A DNA stretch of 64,000 bases. It comes from DASSJM01 sp036280655 (GTDB lineage: Bacteria; Actinomycetota; UBA4738; HRBIN12). Made by a program: the position numbers and the translations under genes. Below the pieces are notes generated by a model. That model was not told the origin of the DNA and did not search any database. It saw nothing but the letters and a program-made list of their open reading frames with translations. The DNA lies in contig DASUQI010000006.1 of assembly GCA_036280655.1 (NCBI GenBank), positions 1 to 64,000 on the forward strand, given 5' to 3'. Below are positions 38,476 through 46,698 of the stretch, piece by piece (the first letter of the stretch is position 1; each line of letters starts with the position of its first letter).

Positions 38476-38623
38476 CCTCGCGTCTCGGCATCCCCGCTGG
38501 TAGACGGGCGAATCCGCCGTTCGGGGTATCGGCAGATCCGAACCTTGGTGCTACCATCGCGCTCGGGCTCGGAGCGTCCTCGACGCGCGGGCCCCGAAGC
38601 GTCTCCGACGTCGCGAGGCCCTG

Positions 38624-38641
38624 AAAGGAGTACAACCCCTG
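38624..38641 (+). promoter_or_regulatory. Strong ribosome site directing a CTG start for ftsH
   Basis: AAAGGAG (38624-38630) is followed 8 bases later by CTG at 38639-38641, in frame with ftsH. No ATG, GTG or TTG lies in this frame between the preceding stop and a TTG at 38732, which would cut off the first membrane helix. The 163-base gap before it also holds TACCAT as a possible -10. Confidence 0.7.
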
Positions 38642-40573
38642 GCTACCGACCCCGGGTCGCCGTACCGACGGCTCGTCCGCGGACCGGCGGTCTACATCCT
38701 CATCGTCCTCGCCGCCATCTGGCTCTTCCTGTTGTTCGCGAACCGCGGCTCGGCGCCCGATCAGCTCACCTACGACGAGTTCCGGGCCGAGGTCGATGCG
38801 GGCAACGTCAGGACCGCCACGTTCCTGCTCGGCGACGGCGTGATCGAGGGCGAGCTCTCCGACGGCAGCACCTACCGCGCCGCGTACGTCGAAGCGACCG
38901 AGGAGGTCGCGCAGGAACTCCGGGAGGAGGGCGTCGAGGTCTCGGTCGATCCGCAGAAGGGGTCGGCGCTCGTCGGGTTCCTCTTCCAGCTGATCCCGGT
39001 GATCCTGATCGTCGGGGCGTTCATCTTCATCATGAACCAGTCCCAGGGCGGTGGCGGGCGCGTGATGCAGTTCGGCAAGGCGCGTGCCAAGCAGGTCACG
39101 AAGGACCAGCCGAAGACGACGTTCGCCGACGTCGCCGGCGTCGACGAGGCCATCGAGGAGCTCCAGGAGGTCAAGGAGTACCTCTCGAACCCCGCGAAGT
39201 TCCAGGCGATGGGCGCGAAGATCCCCCGCGGCGTCCTGCTGTTCGGCCCTCCGGGTGCCGGCAAGACCCTGCTCGCCCGGGCGGTGGCGGGCGAAGCCGG
39301 GGTCCCGTTCTACTCGATCAGCGGATCGGACTTCGTCGAGATGTTCGTGGGCGTGGGCGCGGCGCGCGTCCGCGACCTGTTCGAGCAGGCGAAGCAGAGC
39401 GCCCCCGCGATCGTGTTCATCGACGAGATCGACGCCGTGGGCCGGCACCGCGGCGCCGGGCTCGGCGGCGGCCACGACGAACGCGAACAGACCCTCAACC
39501 AGCTCCTCGTCGAGATGGACGGGTTCGATCAGCGCACGGCCGTGATCCTCATGGCCGCGACGAACCGCCCGGACATCCTCGACCCCGCGCTCCTTCGGCC
39601 CGGCCGGTTCGACCGCCACATCACCGTCGATCGTCCGGACCTCGAGGGCCGCAAGGCGATCCTCAAGGTGCACGCGCGCGGCAAGCCGTTCGACGAGAGC
39701 GTGGACCTCGCGATCATCGCCAAGCGGACCCCCGGGTTCACCGGCGCCGACCTGTCGAACACGATCAACGAGTCGGCACTGCTCGCCGCCCGCTGGGGCA
39801 AGAAGGCGATCTCGATGAAGGAGGTCGAGGAGGCGATCGACCGGGTGATGGCCGGCCCCGAGCGCAAGACGCGGGTCATGAGCGAGCGCGAGCGGCGCAT
39901 GATCGCGTACCACGAGGGCGGCCACGCGCTCGTCGCGCACATCCTTCCCAACACCGACCCGGTCCACAAGATCAGCGTAATCCCGCGCGGACGCGCGCTC
40001 GGGTACACGCTCACGCTGCCCGAGGAGGACAAGTTCCTCATGACCCGCGAGGAGCTCATCGACGAGCTCGCGATGCTGCTGGGGGGGCGCGTGGCCGAGG
40101 AGCTGATCGTGGGCGACATCACCACCGGCGCCGCCAACGACATCGAGCGCGCGACGAAGGTGGCGCGGCAGATGGTGACCGAGTACGGGATGAGCGACAC
40201 GATCGGCCCGCTCACGCTCGGGCAGAAGCAGCACGAGGTGTTCCTCGGGCGCGACTACACGGCGCAGCCCGACTACTCCGATCAGGTGGCGTTCGAGATC
40301 GACAACGAGGTCCGGCGGCTGATCGACGATGCGCACGACGAGGCGCTCGAGATCCTGCAGGGGAACCGGGTCAAGCTCGACCAGCTCGCGGCGCTGCTCG
40401 TCGAGAAGGAGACCCTGGAGCGCGACGAGGTCGAGGCGTTCCTGAAGGAGATCCCCAAGCGACCCCAGCGCGATCAGGCGGTCCGCGGCGCGGGCCTCGC
40501 GGTCTCGCGCAGGGCGATCCGCACGACCGGACACCCGACGCCCGGGACGATCCCGCCCAAGCCCGTCGGATAG
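38639..40573 (+). CDS. ftsH: ATP-dependent zinc metalloprotease FtsH
   Basis: 644 residues from the CTG at 38639. First membrane helix AVYILIVLAAIWLFLLFA, an external domain of ~70 residues, second helix near residue 115, then an AAA+ module (Walker A FGPPGAGKT, Walker B IVFIDEID, SRH DPALLRPGRFDRH) and the zinc protease site YHEGGHALVAH. The C-terminus is short. It degrades membrane and soluble regulatory proteins. The CTG was chosen because AAAGGAG is perfectly spaced and the only conventional alternative, TTG 38732, removes the essential N-terminal anchor. Followed after 12 bases by the HAD gene. Confidence 0.95.
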   Translation: MATDPGSPYRRLVRGPAVYILIVLAAIWLFLLFANRGSAPDQLTYDEFRAEVDAGNVRTATFLLGDGVIEGELSDGSTYRAAYVEATEEVAQELREEGVEVSVDPQKGSALVGFLFQLIPVILIVGAFIFIMNQSQGGGGRVMQFGKARAKQVTKDQPKTTFADVAGVDEAIEELQEVKEYLSNPAKFQAMGAKIPRGVLLFGPPGAGKTLLARAVAGEAGVPFYSISGSDFVEMFVGVGAARVRDLFEQAKQSAPAIVFIDEIDAVGRHRGAGLGGGHDEREQTLNQLLVEMDGFDQRTAVILMAATNRPDILDPALLRPGRFDRHITVDRPDLEGRKAILKVHARGKPFDESVDLAIIAKRTPGFTGADLSNTINESALLAARWGKKAISMKEVEEAIDRVMAGPERKTRVMSERERRMIAYHEGGHALVAHILPNTDPVHKISVIPRGRALGYTLTLPEEDKFLMTREELIDELAMLLGGRVAEELIVGDITTGAANDIERATKVARQMVTEYGMSDTIGPLTLGQKQHEVFLGRDYTAQPDYSDQVAFEIDNEVRRLIDDAHDEALEILQGNRVKLDQLAALLVEKETLERDEVEAFLKEIPKRPQRDQAVRGAGLAVSRRAIRTTGHPTPGTIPPKPVG

Positions 40574-40585
40574 GCTTCCCGCGCG

Positions 40586-41251
40586 ATGGCGGGGGATCGT
40601 TGGGCCACGTTCGACTGCTACGGAACGCTCATCGACTGGATGGGCGGCATCCGCGACACGCTCTCGGATCTCTGGCCCGAGCACGACGCCGAGCTGCTCC
40701 TCGCCGCGTACCACGAGATCGAGCCCGAGGTGCAGCACGGGCGCTCGGTGACGTACCGGCAGGTGCTGGCCGAGTCGCTCGAGCGGGTCGCGCACCGCGA
40801 GGGCCTCGAGCTCGAGGACGACGACCGGCAGGCGCTCGGCGACTCGCTCCCCACCTGGCCGCCGTTCCCCGAGGTGCCCCCCTCCCTCGCCGAGCTGCGT
40901 ACGCGCGGGTGGAAGCTCGGGATCCTGTCGAACACGGACCCGGACTACCTGGAGGCGTCGTTCGAACTGATCGGCGTGCCGACGGACGAGCGCGTGACGG
41001 CCTCGGAGATCGGCTCGTACAAGCCGGCGCACGGCCACTGGACCACGTTCTTCGAGCGCACCGGGGCCGACCGCGAGCGGCACGTGCACGTCGCCGCGTC
41101 GCTGTTCCACGACATCGCGCCGGCGAACGAGCTCGGCCTGCAGGCCGTGTGGATCAACCGGATGCACGAGTACTCGGACCTGCCGCGGGTCGCCGAGCTG
41201 CCGGACCTGCACCGGCTTCCGGACACGCTCGACGAACTGGTGGCCGCCTGA
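40586..41251 (+). CDS. HAD-superfamily hydrolase, haloacid dehalogenase type II-like
   Basis: 221 residues. Motif I is TFDCYGTLIDW with the nucleophile Asp, motif II LGILSNTDP, the Lys motif EIGSYKPAHGHW, and motif IV SLFHDIAPANELGL. The DxYGTL form is that of 2-haloacid dehalogenase-like HAD enzymes, though most relatives act on phosphate esters. The substrate is unknown. It lies between ftsH and folE, which are adjacent in mycobacteria, and its stop overlaps the folE start by one base, so it may do a phosphatase step in the folate operon; this is inference. Confidence 0.85.
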   Translation: MAGDRWATFDCYGTLIDWMGGIRDTLSDLWPEHDAELLLAAYHEIEPEVQHGRSVTYRQVLAESLERVAHREGLELEDDDRQALGDSLPTWPPFPEVPPSLAELRTRGWKLGILSNTDPDYLEASFELIGVPTDERVTASEIGSYKPAHGHWTTFFERTGADRERHVHVAASLFHDIAPANELGLQAVWINRMHEYSDLPRVAELPDLHRLPDTLDELVAA

Positions 41252-41823
41252 TGGCCGACGTCGACCGGGCGAAGGTCGAACAGGCCGTGCGGCTGATCCT
41301 GGAGGGGATCGGTGAGGACCCAGATCGCGACGGCGTCAAGGACACGCCGAGGCGCGTCGCCGAGATGTTCGAGGAGATCTTCGCGGGCGTGGGCGTCGAC
41401 CCTACGCCGATCCCGCAGGTGGTCTCGGGCGCGAACTTCGACGAGATGATCATGGTGAAGGACATCCCGCTGCAGTCGCTGTGCGAGCACCACCTTTTGC
41501 CGTTCAACGGCCACGCGCACGTCGCCTACATCCCGAACAAGGACGGCCGCATCACCGGCCTCTCGAAGATCGCCCGGGTCGTCGACGTGCTCTCGAAGCG
41601 TCCACAGGTGCAGGAGCGGCTCACGACCGAGATCGCCGACACGATCGAGCGGGCGCTCGAGCCGCGAGGCGTGTTCGTGATGATCGAGGCCGAGCATCTC
41701 TGCATGACGATGCGCGGGATCAAGAAGCCCGGCTCGATCACGGTGACCTCGGCGGTCCGCGGGCTGTTCCGCAACGACGCCCGGACGCGCCAGGAGGCGC
41801 TCCACCACATCGGCAAGGGCTGA
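41251..41823 (+). CDS. folE: GTP cyclohydrolase I
   Basis: 190 residues, standard length. The zinc/substrate motif is QSLCEHHLLPFNGHAHVAYIP and the second Cys is in EAEHLCMTMRG. SKIARVVDVLSKRPQVQERL is the family signature. It makes 7,8-dihydroneopterin triphosphate from GTP, the first step of folate synthesis. ATG overlaps the HAD stop by one base. The other folate genes (folP, folB, folK) resume after the sigma factor and propeller genes. Confidence 0.96.
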   Translation: MADVDRAKVEQAVRLILEGIGEDPDRDGVKDTPRRVAEMFEEIFAGVGVDPTPIPQVVSGANFDEMIMVKDIPLQSLCEHHLLPFNGHAHVAYIPNKDGRITGLSKIARVVDVLSKRPQVQERLTTEIADTIERALEPRGVFVMIEAEHLCMTMRGIKKPGSITVTSAVRGLFRNDARTRQEALHHIGKG

Positions 41824-41863
41824 GCCTGAGTCTTCGGGTACCAGGTGTCCCTCGTGCGTGAGT

Positions 41864-41937
41864 GATCTCGTTTTCGAGATCAGGGGCGGCCGAGAGATCC
41901 CACTATCTCGGAACGTGTTCACGCTCCGGCCGGTCTT
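41864..41937 (+). promoter_or_regulatory. Inverted repeats and ECF-type promoter upstream of the sigma factor gene
   Basis: GATCTCG-tttt-CGAGATC is a perfect 7-bp inverted repeat (41864-41881). Just downstream, CCGAGA and TCTCGG flank a 10-base core (41890-41911). Then GGAAC (41910-41914) and GGTC (41932-41935), 17 bases apart, resemble the -35 and -10 of ECF sigma promoters, ending 7 bases before the GTG at 41945. This suggests autoregulation. Confidence 0.4.
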
Positions 41938-41944
41938 GCCTCCT

Positions 41945-42436
41945 GTGAAGGTGAGAGTGGATCGCGCGCCGGCGGGGGGCTCACGCTCGGAGGAGATCGA
42001 GCGCCTGTACCGGGCGCGTGGCGATCGGATGTGGCGGGCGGTGCTCGCGTTCGCGGGCGACCCGGAGGTGGCGAGTGACGCGGTCGCCGAGGCGTTCGCG
42101 CAGGTGCTGCGCCGGGGCGAGGAGGTTCGGGACCCGGAGCGGTGGGTCTGGCGGGCGGCGTTCCGGATCGCGAGCGGGGAGCTGAAGGAGCGGAGGAAGC
42201 GACCGGTGGTCGAGACGATCGGGACGTACGAGATGGAGCAGCCGGCGCGAGACCTCGTCGTCGCGCTCGGGGCACTCTCCGAAAAGCAGCGGAGGGCGGT
42301 GGTCCTGCACGACGCGGCCGGCTACCCCGCTCGGGAGGTCGCGCGGATCGTCGGTTCGACCGAGGCGGCCGTCCGAGTGCACCTGATGCGCGGGCGGCGC
42401 CGCCTCCGAGAGCTGCTCGAGGACGACGATGGCTGA
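41945..42436 (+). CDS. ECF-type RNA polymerase sigma factor
   Basis: About 163 residues. Region 2 spans IERLYRARGDRMWRAVL to VWRAAFRIASGELKERR; region 4 is LGALSEKQRRAVVLHDAAGY followed by the helix-turn-helix REVARIVGSTEAAVRVHLMRG. The open frame extends back to GTG 41858, but that stretch does not look like protein and holds inverted repeats and a candidate promoter, so GTG 41945 is preferred. The stop overlaps the next gene by 8 bases, the usual layout for a sigma factor and its membrane partner. Confidence 0.82.
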   Translation: MKVRVDRAPAGGSRSEEIERLYRARGDRMWRAVLAFAGDPEVASDAVAEAFAQVLRRGEEVRDPERWVWRAAFRIASGELKERRKRPVVETIGTYEMEQPARDLVVALGALSEKQRRAVVLHDAAGYPAREVARIVGSTEAAVRVHLMRGRRRLRELLEDDDG

Positions 42437-44585
42437 CCTCGACGAACGGTTCCGTTCGCTCTCGCGCACCGGGTCGCCGGATCTGTGGTCCGACATCGAG
42501 ACCCGCGAGCCTCGTTCGGGGATGCCGCCGACGCCGTGGCCGCCCCGAGCGCTCGCGGCGGCCGTCGCGCTGGTGATCGCGATCGCCGGGATCGGGTTCG
42601 CCGCGGTGACCTTCGGGGGTTCGGAGCAAGCGCCCGCGACGGGGACCAGCGGCGGTCTCGTGGGGCCGAAGGCCAACGGGGAGATCTGGTTCCGGGTCGG
42701 CGGCGGCGAGGGCGGAAGTCGGATCGATGCGGTTGCGCCGGACGGATCGGGCCGGCGCGTCGTCTTCTCTACCGACGACGGGAGTCACCGCAGCCGGATC
42801 TCGTTCTCGCCGGACGGCTCGCGGATCGCCTACGACAACTACGTCGTCGGCCGGACCGGGATCGGGACCGCGAACCTCGACGGCAGCGGAGCCGTGCGCC
42901 TGACCGACGGCATGAACGACTCGTGGCCGTCGTGGTCGCCGGACGGCGCGCAGATCCTCTTCTCGAGCACCGTGTACGACCCGTCGATCGGGCGCTGTGA
43001 GGCCGGGTTCCCCCACGAGTTCGACTGCCCGACCGACATCTACGTGATGGATGCGGACGGCTCGAACGTCGTCCGCCTTACCACGGATCCGGCGGACGAG
43101 TTCATGCCGATGTGGTCGCCGGATGGGACCACGATCGCGTTCGTCCGGAACACCGAGAAGGCTTCCGTCTCGCGGCCGGCGATCTTCACGATGCGGCCCG
43201 ACGGGAGCGACGTCCGACAAGTCTCGAGCGGGGACGGCGGGAGCGACTGGTGGCCGAGCTGGTCGCCCGACGGCTCGCGGCTCGCCTTCGCGGCGATCCG
43301 GAACGAGGACTGGGGCATCTGGACGGTGAACGCGGACGGCTCGGACGAGCAGATGATCTTCGGAGGGACGGGTGCTGGGTACGTCGACAACCCGGTCTGG
43401 TCGCCCGAGGGGAACCTGATCGCGTTCGTCGGGAACCTGGAGGTCGACGACTACAGCCCTCAGGACGCGCTGTACGTGATGAACGCGGACGGAACGGGGC
43501 TCACGCCGATCGCGGACGAGCCGGGGGTCGGTGTCGCCGGCGACATCGCGTGGCAGCCACTTCCGGCTCCAGTGGAAACGGTCGGGCCGACCCCGGTGCC
43601 AACGGGCGCCGAGGTAGTCGAGACCTTCGACGTGGCGAACGACGTGCGCTCCGTCGCATACGGCGAGGGCAGCATCTGGGTCGCGGCGTCGAACGATGAC
43701 GGCAGCTTCGGCGGGCGGATCATCCGGATCGATCCTGCGACCCACGAGGTGCAGGCCGAGATCCACGTGGAGGTCATCCCCACGTGGGAGGTCGGCGGCG
43801 GGGCCATGGTCGTATCCGACGGCAGCCTCTGGGTCACGGGTTCGCTCGAAGCTCCCGGCGCGTTCGACGATCCGGGTGGTGGCGCGGATGCGGCGGTGAT
43901 CCGCATCGACACGACGACGGACGAGGTCGTGCAGACGTTCGAGCTTGGAGGCACCCACGGCGCCGACCTAGCGTTCCTCGACGGTGAGCTGTGGGTCCTG
44001 GTGTTCGGCGACGAAAGCGTCGACCAGGAGATGGAGGTCGTGCGCGTCGATCTCTCGAGCGGCGACGTCTTGGCGCGGATACCGCTCGAGACGGGATGGG
44101 CGCACTCGATCGTCGGCGCCGAGGGTCGCCTGGTCGTCCTCGAGAGCGGCCCCGGAGCTGCCAACGCTGCCGGCCGCGCGGCGGTGATCGATCCGAACAC
44201 CAACGCCGTCTCGAGGGTCGAGGTCCCCGGCGAGTACATCACCCCGATGCCGGTGATCACCGGCGGCCAGGTGTGGGTCTCGCTCGATCCCGGGTTCGCG
44301 CGTCTCGATGCTCGGGGAGTGGAGTTCGATGACCCGGTCGAGGTTCCGCGGAGGTTCTCGGACTGCTGTGGGTTCGTCGAGGCGGACGATCGAGGGATCT
44401 GGTTCCTGAGCCTCGATCCGCAGACCGGAACGGATCGACAACTGAACCTGTTCGATGCGGCGACCGGAGACGTTGCCGAGTTGGCCGTCCTCGAAGACGG
44501 AGCCCCCGTCGCGATGGCGGTCGCCCCGGACTCGATCTGGATCCTGAACTACGAGGGCACGCTCACGCACGTGGCCCTCGGCTGA
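42429..44585 (+). CDS. Membrane-anchored double beta-propeller protein, likely partner of the ECF sigma factor
   Basis: 718 residues. A cytoplasmic N-terminus of ~35 residues and one membrane helix (LAAAVALVIAIAGIGFAAV) precede an outer region. Residues ~75-375 contain TolB/WD40-like repeats with SWSPDGAQILF, MWSPDGTTIAFVR, SWSPDGSRLAFAA and VWSPEGNLIAFVG. A second propeller-like half follows (GSIWVAASNDDG, GSLWVTGSLEA, GQVWVSLDPG). The 8-base overlap with the sigma gene suggests the short N-terminus acts as an anti-sigma segment while the propellers sense outside; no conserved zinc anti-sigma motif is seen. Confidence 0.78.
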   Translation: MADLDERFRSLSRTGSPDLWSDIETREPRSGMPPTPWPPRALAAAVALVIAIAGIGFAAVTFGGSEQAPATGTSGGLVGPKANGEIWFRVGGGEGGSRIDAVAPDGSGRRVVFSTDDGSHRSRISFSPDGSRIAYDNYVVGRTGIGTANLDGSGAVRLTDGMNDSWPSWSPDGAQILFSSTVYDPSIGRCEAGFPHEFDCPTDIYVMDADGSNVVRLTTDPADEFMPMWSPDGTTIAFVRNTEKASVSRPAIFTMRPDGSDVRQVSSGDGGSDWWPSWSPDGSRLAFAAIRNEDWGIWTVNADGSDEQMIFGGTGAGYVDNPVWSPEGNLIAFVGNLEVDDYSPQDALYVMNADGTGLTPIADEPGVGVAGDIAWQPLPAPVETVGPTPVPTGAEVVETFDVANDVRSVAYGEGSIWVAASNDDGSFGGRIIRIDPATHEVQAEIHVEVIPTWEVGGGAMVVSDGSLWVTGSLEAPGAFDDPGGGADAAVIRIDTTTDEVVQTFELGGTHGADLAFLDGELWVLVFGDESVDQEMEVVRVDLSSGDVLARIPLETGWAHSIVGAEGRLVVLESGPGAANAAGRAAVIDPNTNAVSRVEVPGEYITPMPVITGGQVWVSLDPGFARLDARGVEFDDPVEVPRRFSDCCGFVEADDRGIWFLSLDPQTGTDRQLNLFDAATGDVAELAVLEDGAPVAMAVAPDSIWILNYEGTLTHVALG

Positions 44586-44599
44586 ACCGGACCCCTCGC

Positions 44600-44605
44600 T
44601 ACGAT
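44600..44605 (+). promoter_or_regulatory. -10-like hexamer before folP (leaderless start)
   Basis: TACGAT is followed by six bases and then the GTG of folP. It lies in the 26-base gap after the propeller gene. No ribosome site is present, so a leaderless transcript for the folate genes is likely. No clear -35 is visible. Confidence 0.45.
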
Positions 44606-44611
44606 GGACCC

Positions 44612-45460
44612 GTGGGCGGTCCCGTCTGGCGCGTCGGCGAGCGCGCGTTCGACTGCTCGGAACGCACGCTCGTCATGGGCATCCTGAACGTCACGCCCGA
44701 CTCATTCTCCGACGGCGGTCGGTTCCTCGGTGAACGCGCCGCCGTGGATCACGGCGTGAACATGGCCGAGTCCGGCGCCGACATCGTCGACGTGGGTGGT
44801 GAGTCCACCCGCCCGGGCTCCGATCCCGTCGGCGCCGAGGTCGAGATCGAACGCGTGGTGCCCGTGATCGAGCGCCTGGCGCGCCACCTGCCGGGGATCC
44901 CGATCTCGATCGACACCCGGAAGGCCGAGGTCGCGGCTGCGGCGCTCGAGGCCGGCGCGACGATCGTGAACGACGTCTCGGGCGGGTCGGACCCGGCGAT
45001 GTTCGAGCTCGCGAGCCAGCACGGCGCGGGGATCGTCCTCATGCACATGCGGGGCGATCCGAAGACGATGCAGGTCGAACCCATCTACGACGACGTGGTC
45101 GCCGAGGTGCACGAGTACCTCCGCGAGCGCGTCGAGGCCGCCGAGTTCGCCGGGGTCGAGCCCGACCGCATCGTGGTGGACCCCGGCATCGGGTTCGGCA
45201 AGGACCTCGACCACAACCTCGCGCTGATCCGCCGCATCGACGCGTTTCTCGACCTCGGACGCCCCTTGCTCGTCGGGCCGTCGCGCAAACGGTTCCTCGG
45301 GACCCTGCTCGACCTGCCCGAGGACCAACGGGTCGAGGGCACGGCGGCGGCGGTCGCATGGATGGTGTCGCGCGGCGCGCACGTCGTCCGCGTCCACGAC
45401 GTGCAGGAGATCGTCCGGGTCGTCCGCGTGGTCGACGCGATCTCGAAGGCCGGCGCGTGA
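44612..45460 (+). CDS. folP: Dihydropteroate synthase
   Basis: 282 residues. The pterin-binding signatures are VMGILNVTPDSFSDGG and DVGGESTRPGSDPVGAEVE near the N-terminus, with ISIDTRKAEVAAAAL, IVNDVSGG and PGIGFGKDLDHNLALIRR later. It joins p-aminobenzoate to dihydropterin pyrophosphate and is the sulfonamide target. GTG start with a -10-like hexamer six bases upstream. The stop overlaps the next gene in GTGA; folP, the hydrolase-like gene, folB, folK and the propeller gene form one tight run. Confidence 0.96.
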   Translation: MGGPVWRVGERAFDCSERTLVMGILNVTPDSFSDGGRFLGERAAVDHGVNMAESGADIVDVGGESTRPGSDPVGAEVEIERVVPVIERLARHLPGIPISIDTRKAEVAAAALEAGATIVNDVSGGSDPAMFELASQHGAGIVLMHMRGDPKTMQVEPIYDDVVAEVHEYLRERVEAAEFAGVEPDRIVVDPGIGFGKDLDHNLALIRRIDAFLDLGRPLLVGPSRKRFLGTLLDLPEDQRVEGTAAAVAWMVSRGAHVVRVHDVQEIVRVVRVVDAISKAGA

Positions 45461-46353
45461 GCTGGATCGAGAAGTCGCGGGCCCGGCTGTCCGTCGGTGA
45501 GATCGCGTTCGTCGACGCGGGCGATCCCGAGGCGCCGGCCGTCCTGCTGCTCTCCGGCGGCTTCACGTCGTCGTACGTCTGGCGGCACCTGGTCCCGATG
45601 CTGTCGCCGTTCATGCGGGCGATCGTGCCGGACCTCCTCGGCTCGGGCGACTCCGAGTCGCCGGAGGGCGCCGACCTGCGGCTCGAGCCGCACGCGAGCA
45701 TCATGCGCGAGCTGCTGGAGCACCTCGGGATCGAACGGTTCGCCGTCGTCGGTCACGGCCGAGGCGGCGGGATCGCGCAGCTCGTCGCGCTCGGCGGGGG
45801 AGCCGAGGCGCTCGTCCTGATCGACTCGATCGCGTTCGATGCCTGGCCGTCGCCGTCGATCGCCGAGCTGCGCGAACGCGTGGACGTCGACCCGGCGTTC
45901 ATCCGCTCGTGGTTCGACGGCTTCTTCGATCGGGGGATGGGCCACCGCGACCGGCTCTCGGACGCCGACCTTGCCGAGTACCGACGGCCGTTCGAACGCG
46001 ACGACGGCGTCGAGCGGTTCACGAGGATCGCCGCCGCGTTCGACGGCGGGGGCCTCGTCGGGATCGAACCTCGGCTCGCCGAGCTCGAGATCCCGGCGTT
46101 CGTGCTGTGGGGCGAGGACGACCGGTTCCTGCCCGCCGAGCTCGCCGAACGCCTCGGTGATGCGCTCCCGATGGCCTCGGTGGCGCTCCTGCCCGGCTGC
46201 GGGCACTTCCTCCTCGAGGACGCGGCCGACACCGTCGTCCCGCTGATCTTCCAGTGGCTGCGCCGGATGTACCTTGGGGTCCCGCACGGGCACGAGGAGG
46301 GTCCCGTGACCGTACAGCTCGGCCGGCGCCCGCCGGAGGACGACCGATGGTGA
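45457..46353 (+). CDS. Alpha/beta-hydrolase-fold protein without the nucleophile Ser
   Basis: 298 residues with the alpha/beta-hydrolase pattern: VLLLSGGFTSSYVWRHLVP with the oxyanion region, IVPDLLGSGDSESPEG, LWGEDDRFLP with the acid residue, and GCGHFLLEDA with the catalytic His. At the nucleophile elbow the sequence is VVGHGRGGGIAQ: G101 replaces the Ser of the usual GHSxGG. It is therefore unlikely to be a standard esterase. It lies inside the folate operon with 4-base and 7-base overlaps to folP and folB, so a binding or non-hydrolytic role linked to that pathway is possible. Confidence 0.82.
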   Translation: MSWIEKSRARLSVGEIAFVDAGDPEAPAVLLLSGGFTSSYVWRHLVPMLSPFMRAIVPDLLGSGDSESPEGADLRLEPHASIMRELLEHLGIERFAVVGHGRGGGIAQLVALGGGAEALVLIDSIAFDAWPSPSIAELRERVDVDPAFIRSWFDGFFDRGMGHRDRLSDADLAEYRRPFERDDGVERFTRIAAAFDGGGLVGIEPRLAELEIPAFVLWGEDDRFLPAELAERLGDALPMASVALLPGCGHFLLEDAADTVVPLIFQWLRRMYLGVPHGHEEGPVTVQLGRRPPEDDRW

Positions 46354-46694
46354 CGCGGCTGTTCCTCACCGGCATCACCGCGCGGGGCCGTCACGGCGCG
46401 AACCCGGGAGAGAAGGACGAGCCGCAGGACTTCGTCGTGGATCTCGACGTCGAGGTCGAGGTGGGCGACGACCGGCTCACCTCGACCGCCGACTACCGCT
46501 CGCTGATCCGGACGGCGCGCGAGTCCGTGGAGCAGGGTTCGTTCGATCTGCTCGAGACGCTCGCGCACGCCGTCGCCGACGCCGTGCTCGCGCAGGACGG
46601 CGTCGTCCGCGTGAACGCGGTGGTCCACAAGCCGGGCGCGGCGCGCTCGAACGACGTCCAGGGCGTGGCCGCCGCAGCGAGCGCCGAGCGCTGA
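46347..46694 (+). CDS. folB: Dihydroneopterin aldolase
   Basis: 115 residues, the normal short FolB length. It opens TRLFLTGITARGRHGANPGEK, has FVVDLDVEVEV and STADYRSLIR, and LETLAHAVADAVL before the C-terminal VNAVVHKPGA, where the conserved Lys/Pro lie. It cleaves dihydroneopterin to 6-hydroxymethyldihydropterin. ATG overlaps the previous gene by 7 bases with GGAGGA seven bases upstream. folK follows after 4 bases. Confidence 0.93.
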   Translation: MVTRLFLTGITARGRHGANPGEKDEPQDFVVDLDVEVEVGDDRLTSTADYRSLIRTARESVEQGSFDLLETLAHAVADAVLAQDGVVRVNAVVHKPGAARSNDVQGVAAAASAER

Positions 46695-46698
46695 AGCG

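Noticed and set aside
41858..41944. N-terminal extension of the ECF sigma factor to GTG 41858
   Set aside because: Covers inverted repeats and a likely promoter and does not resemble sigma region 1/2 sequence.
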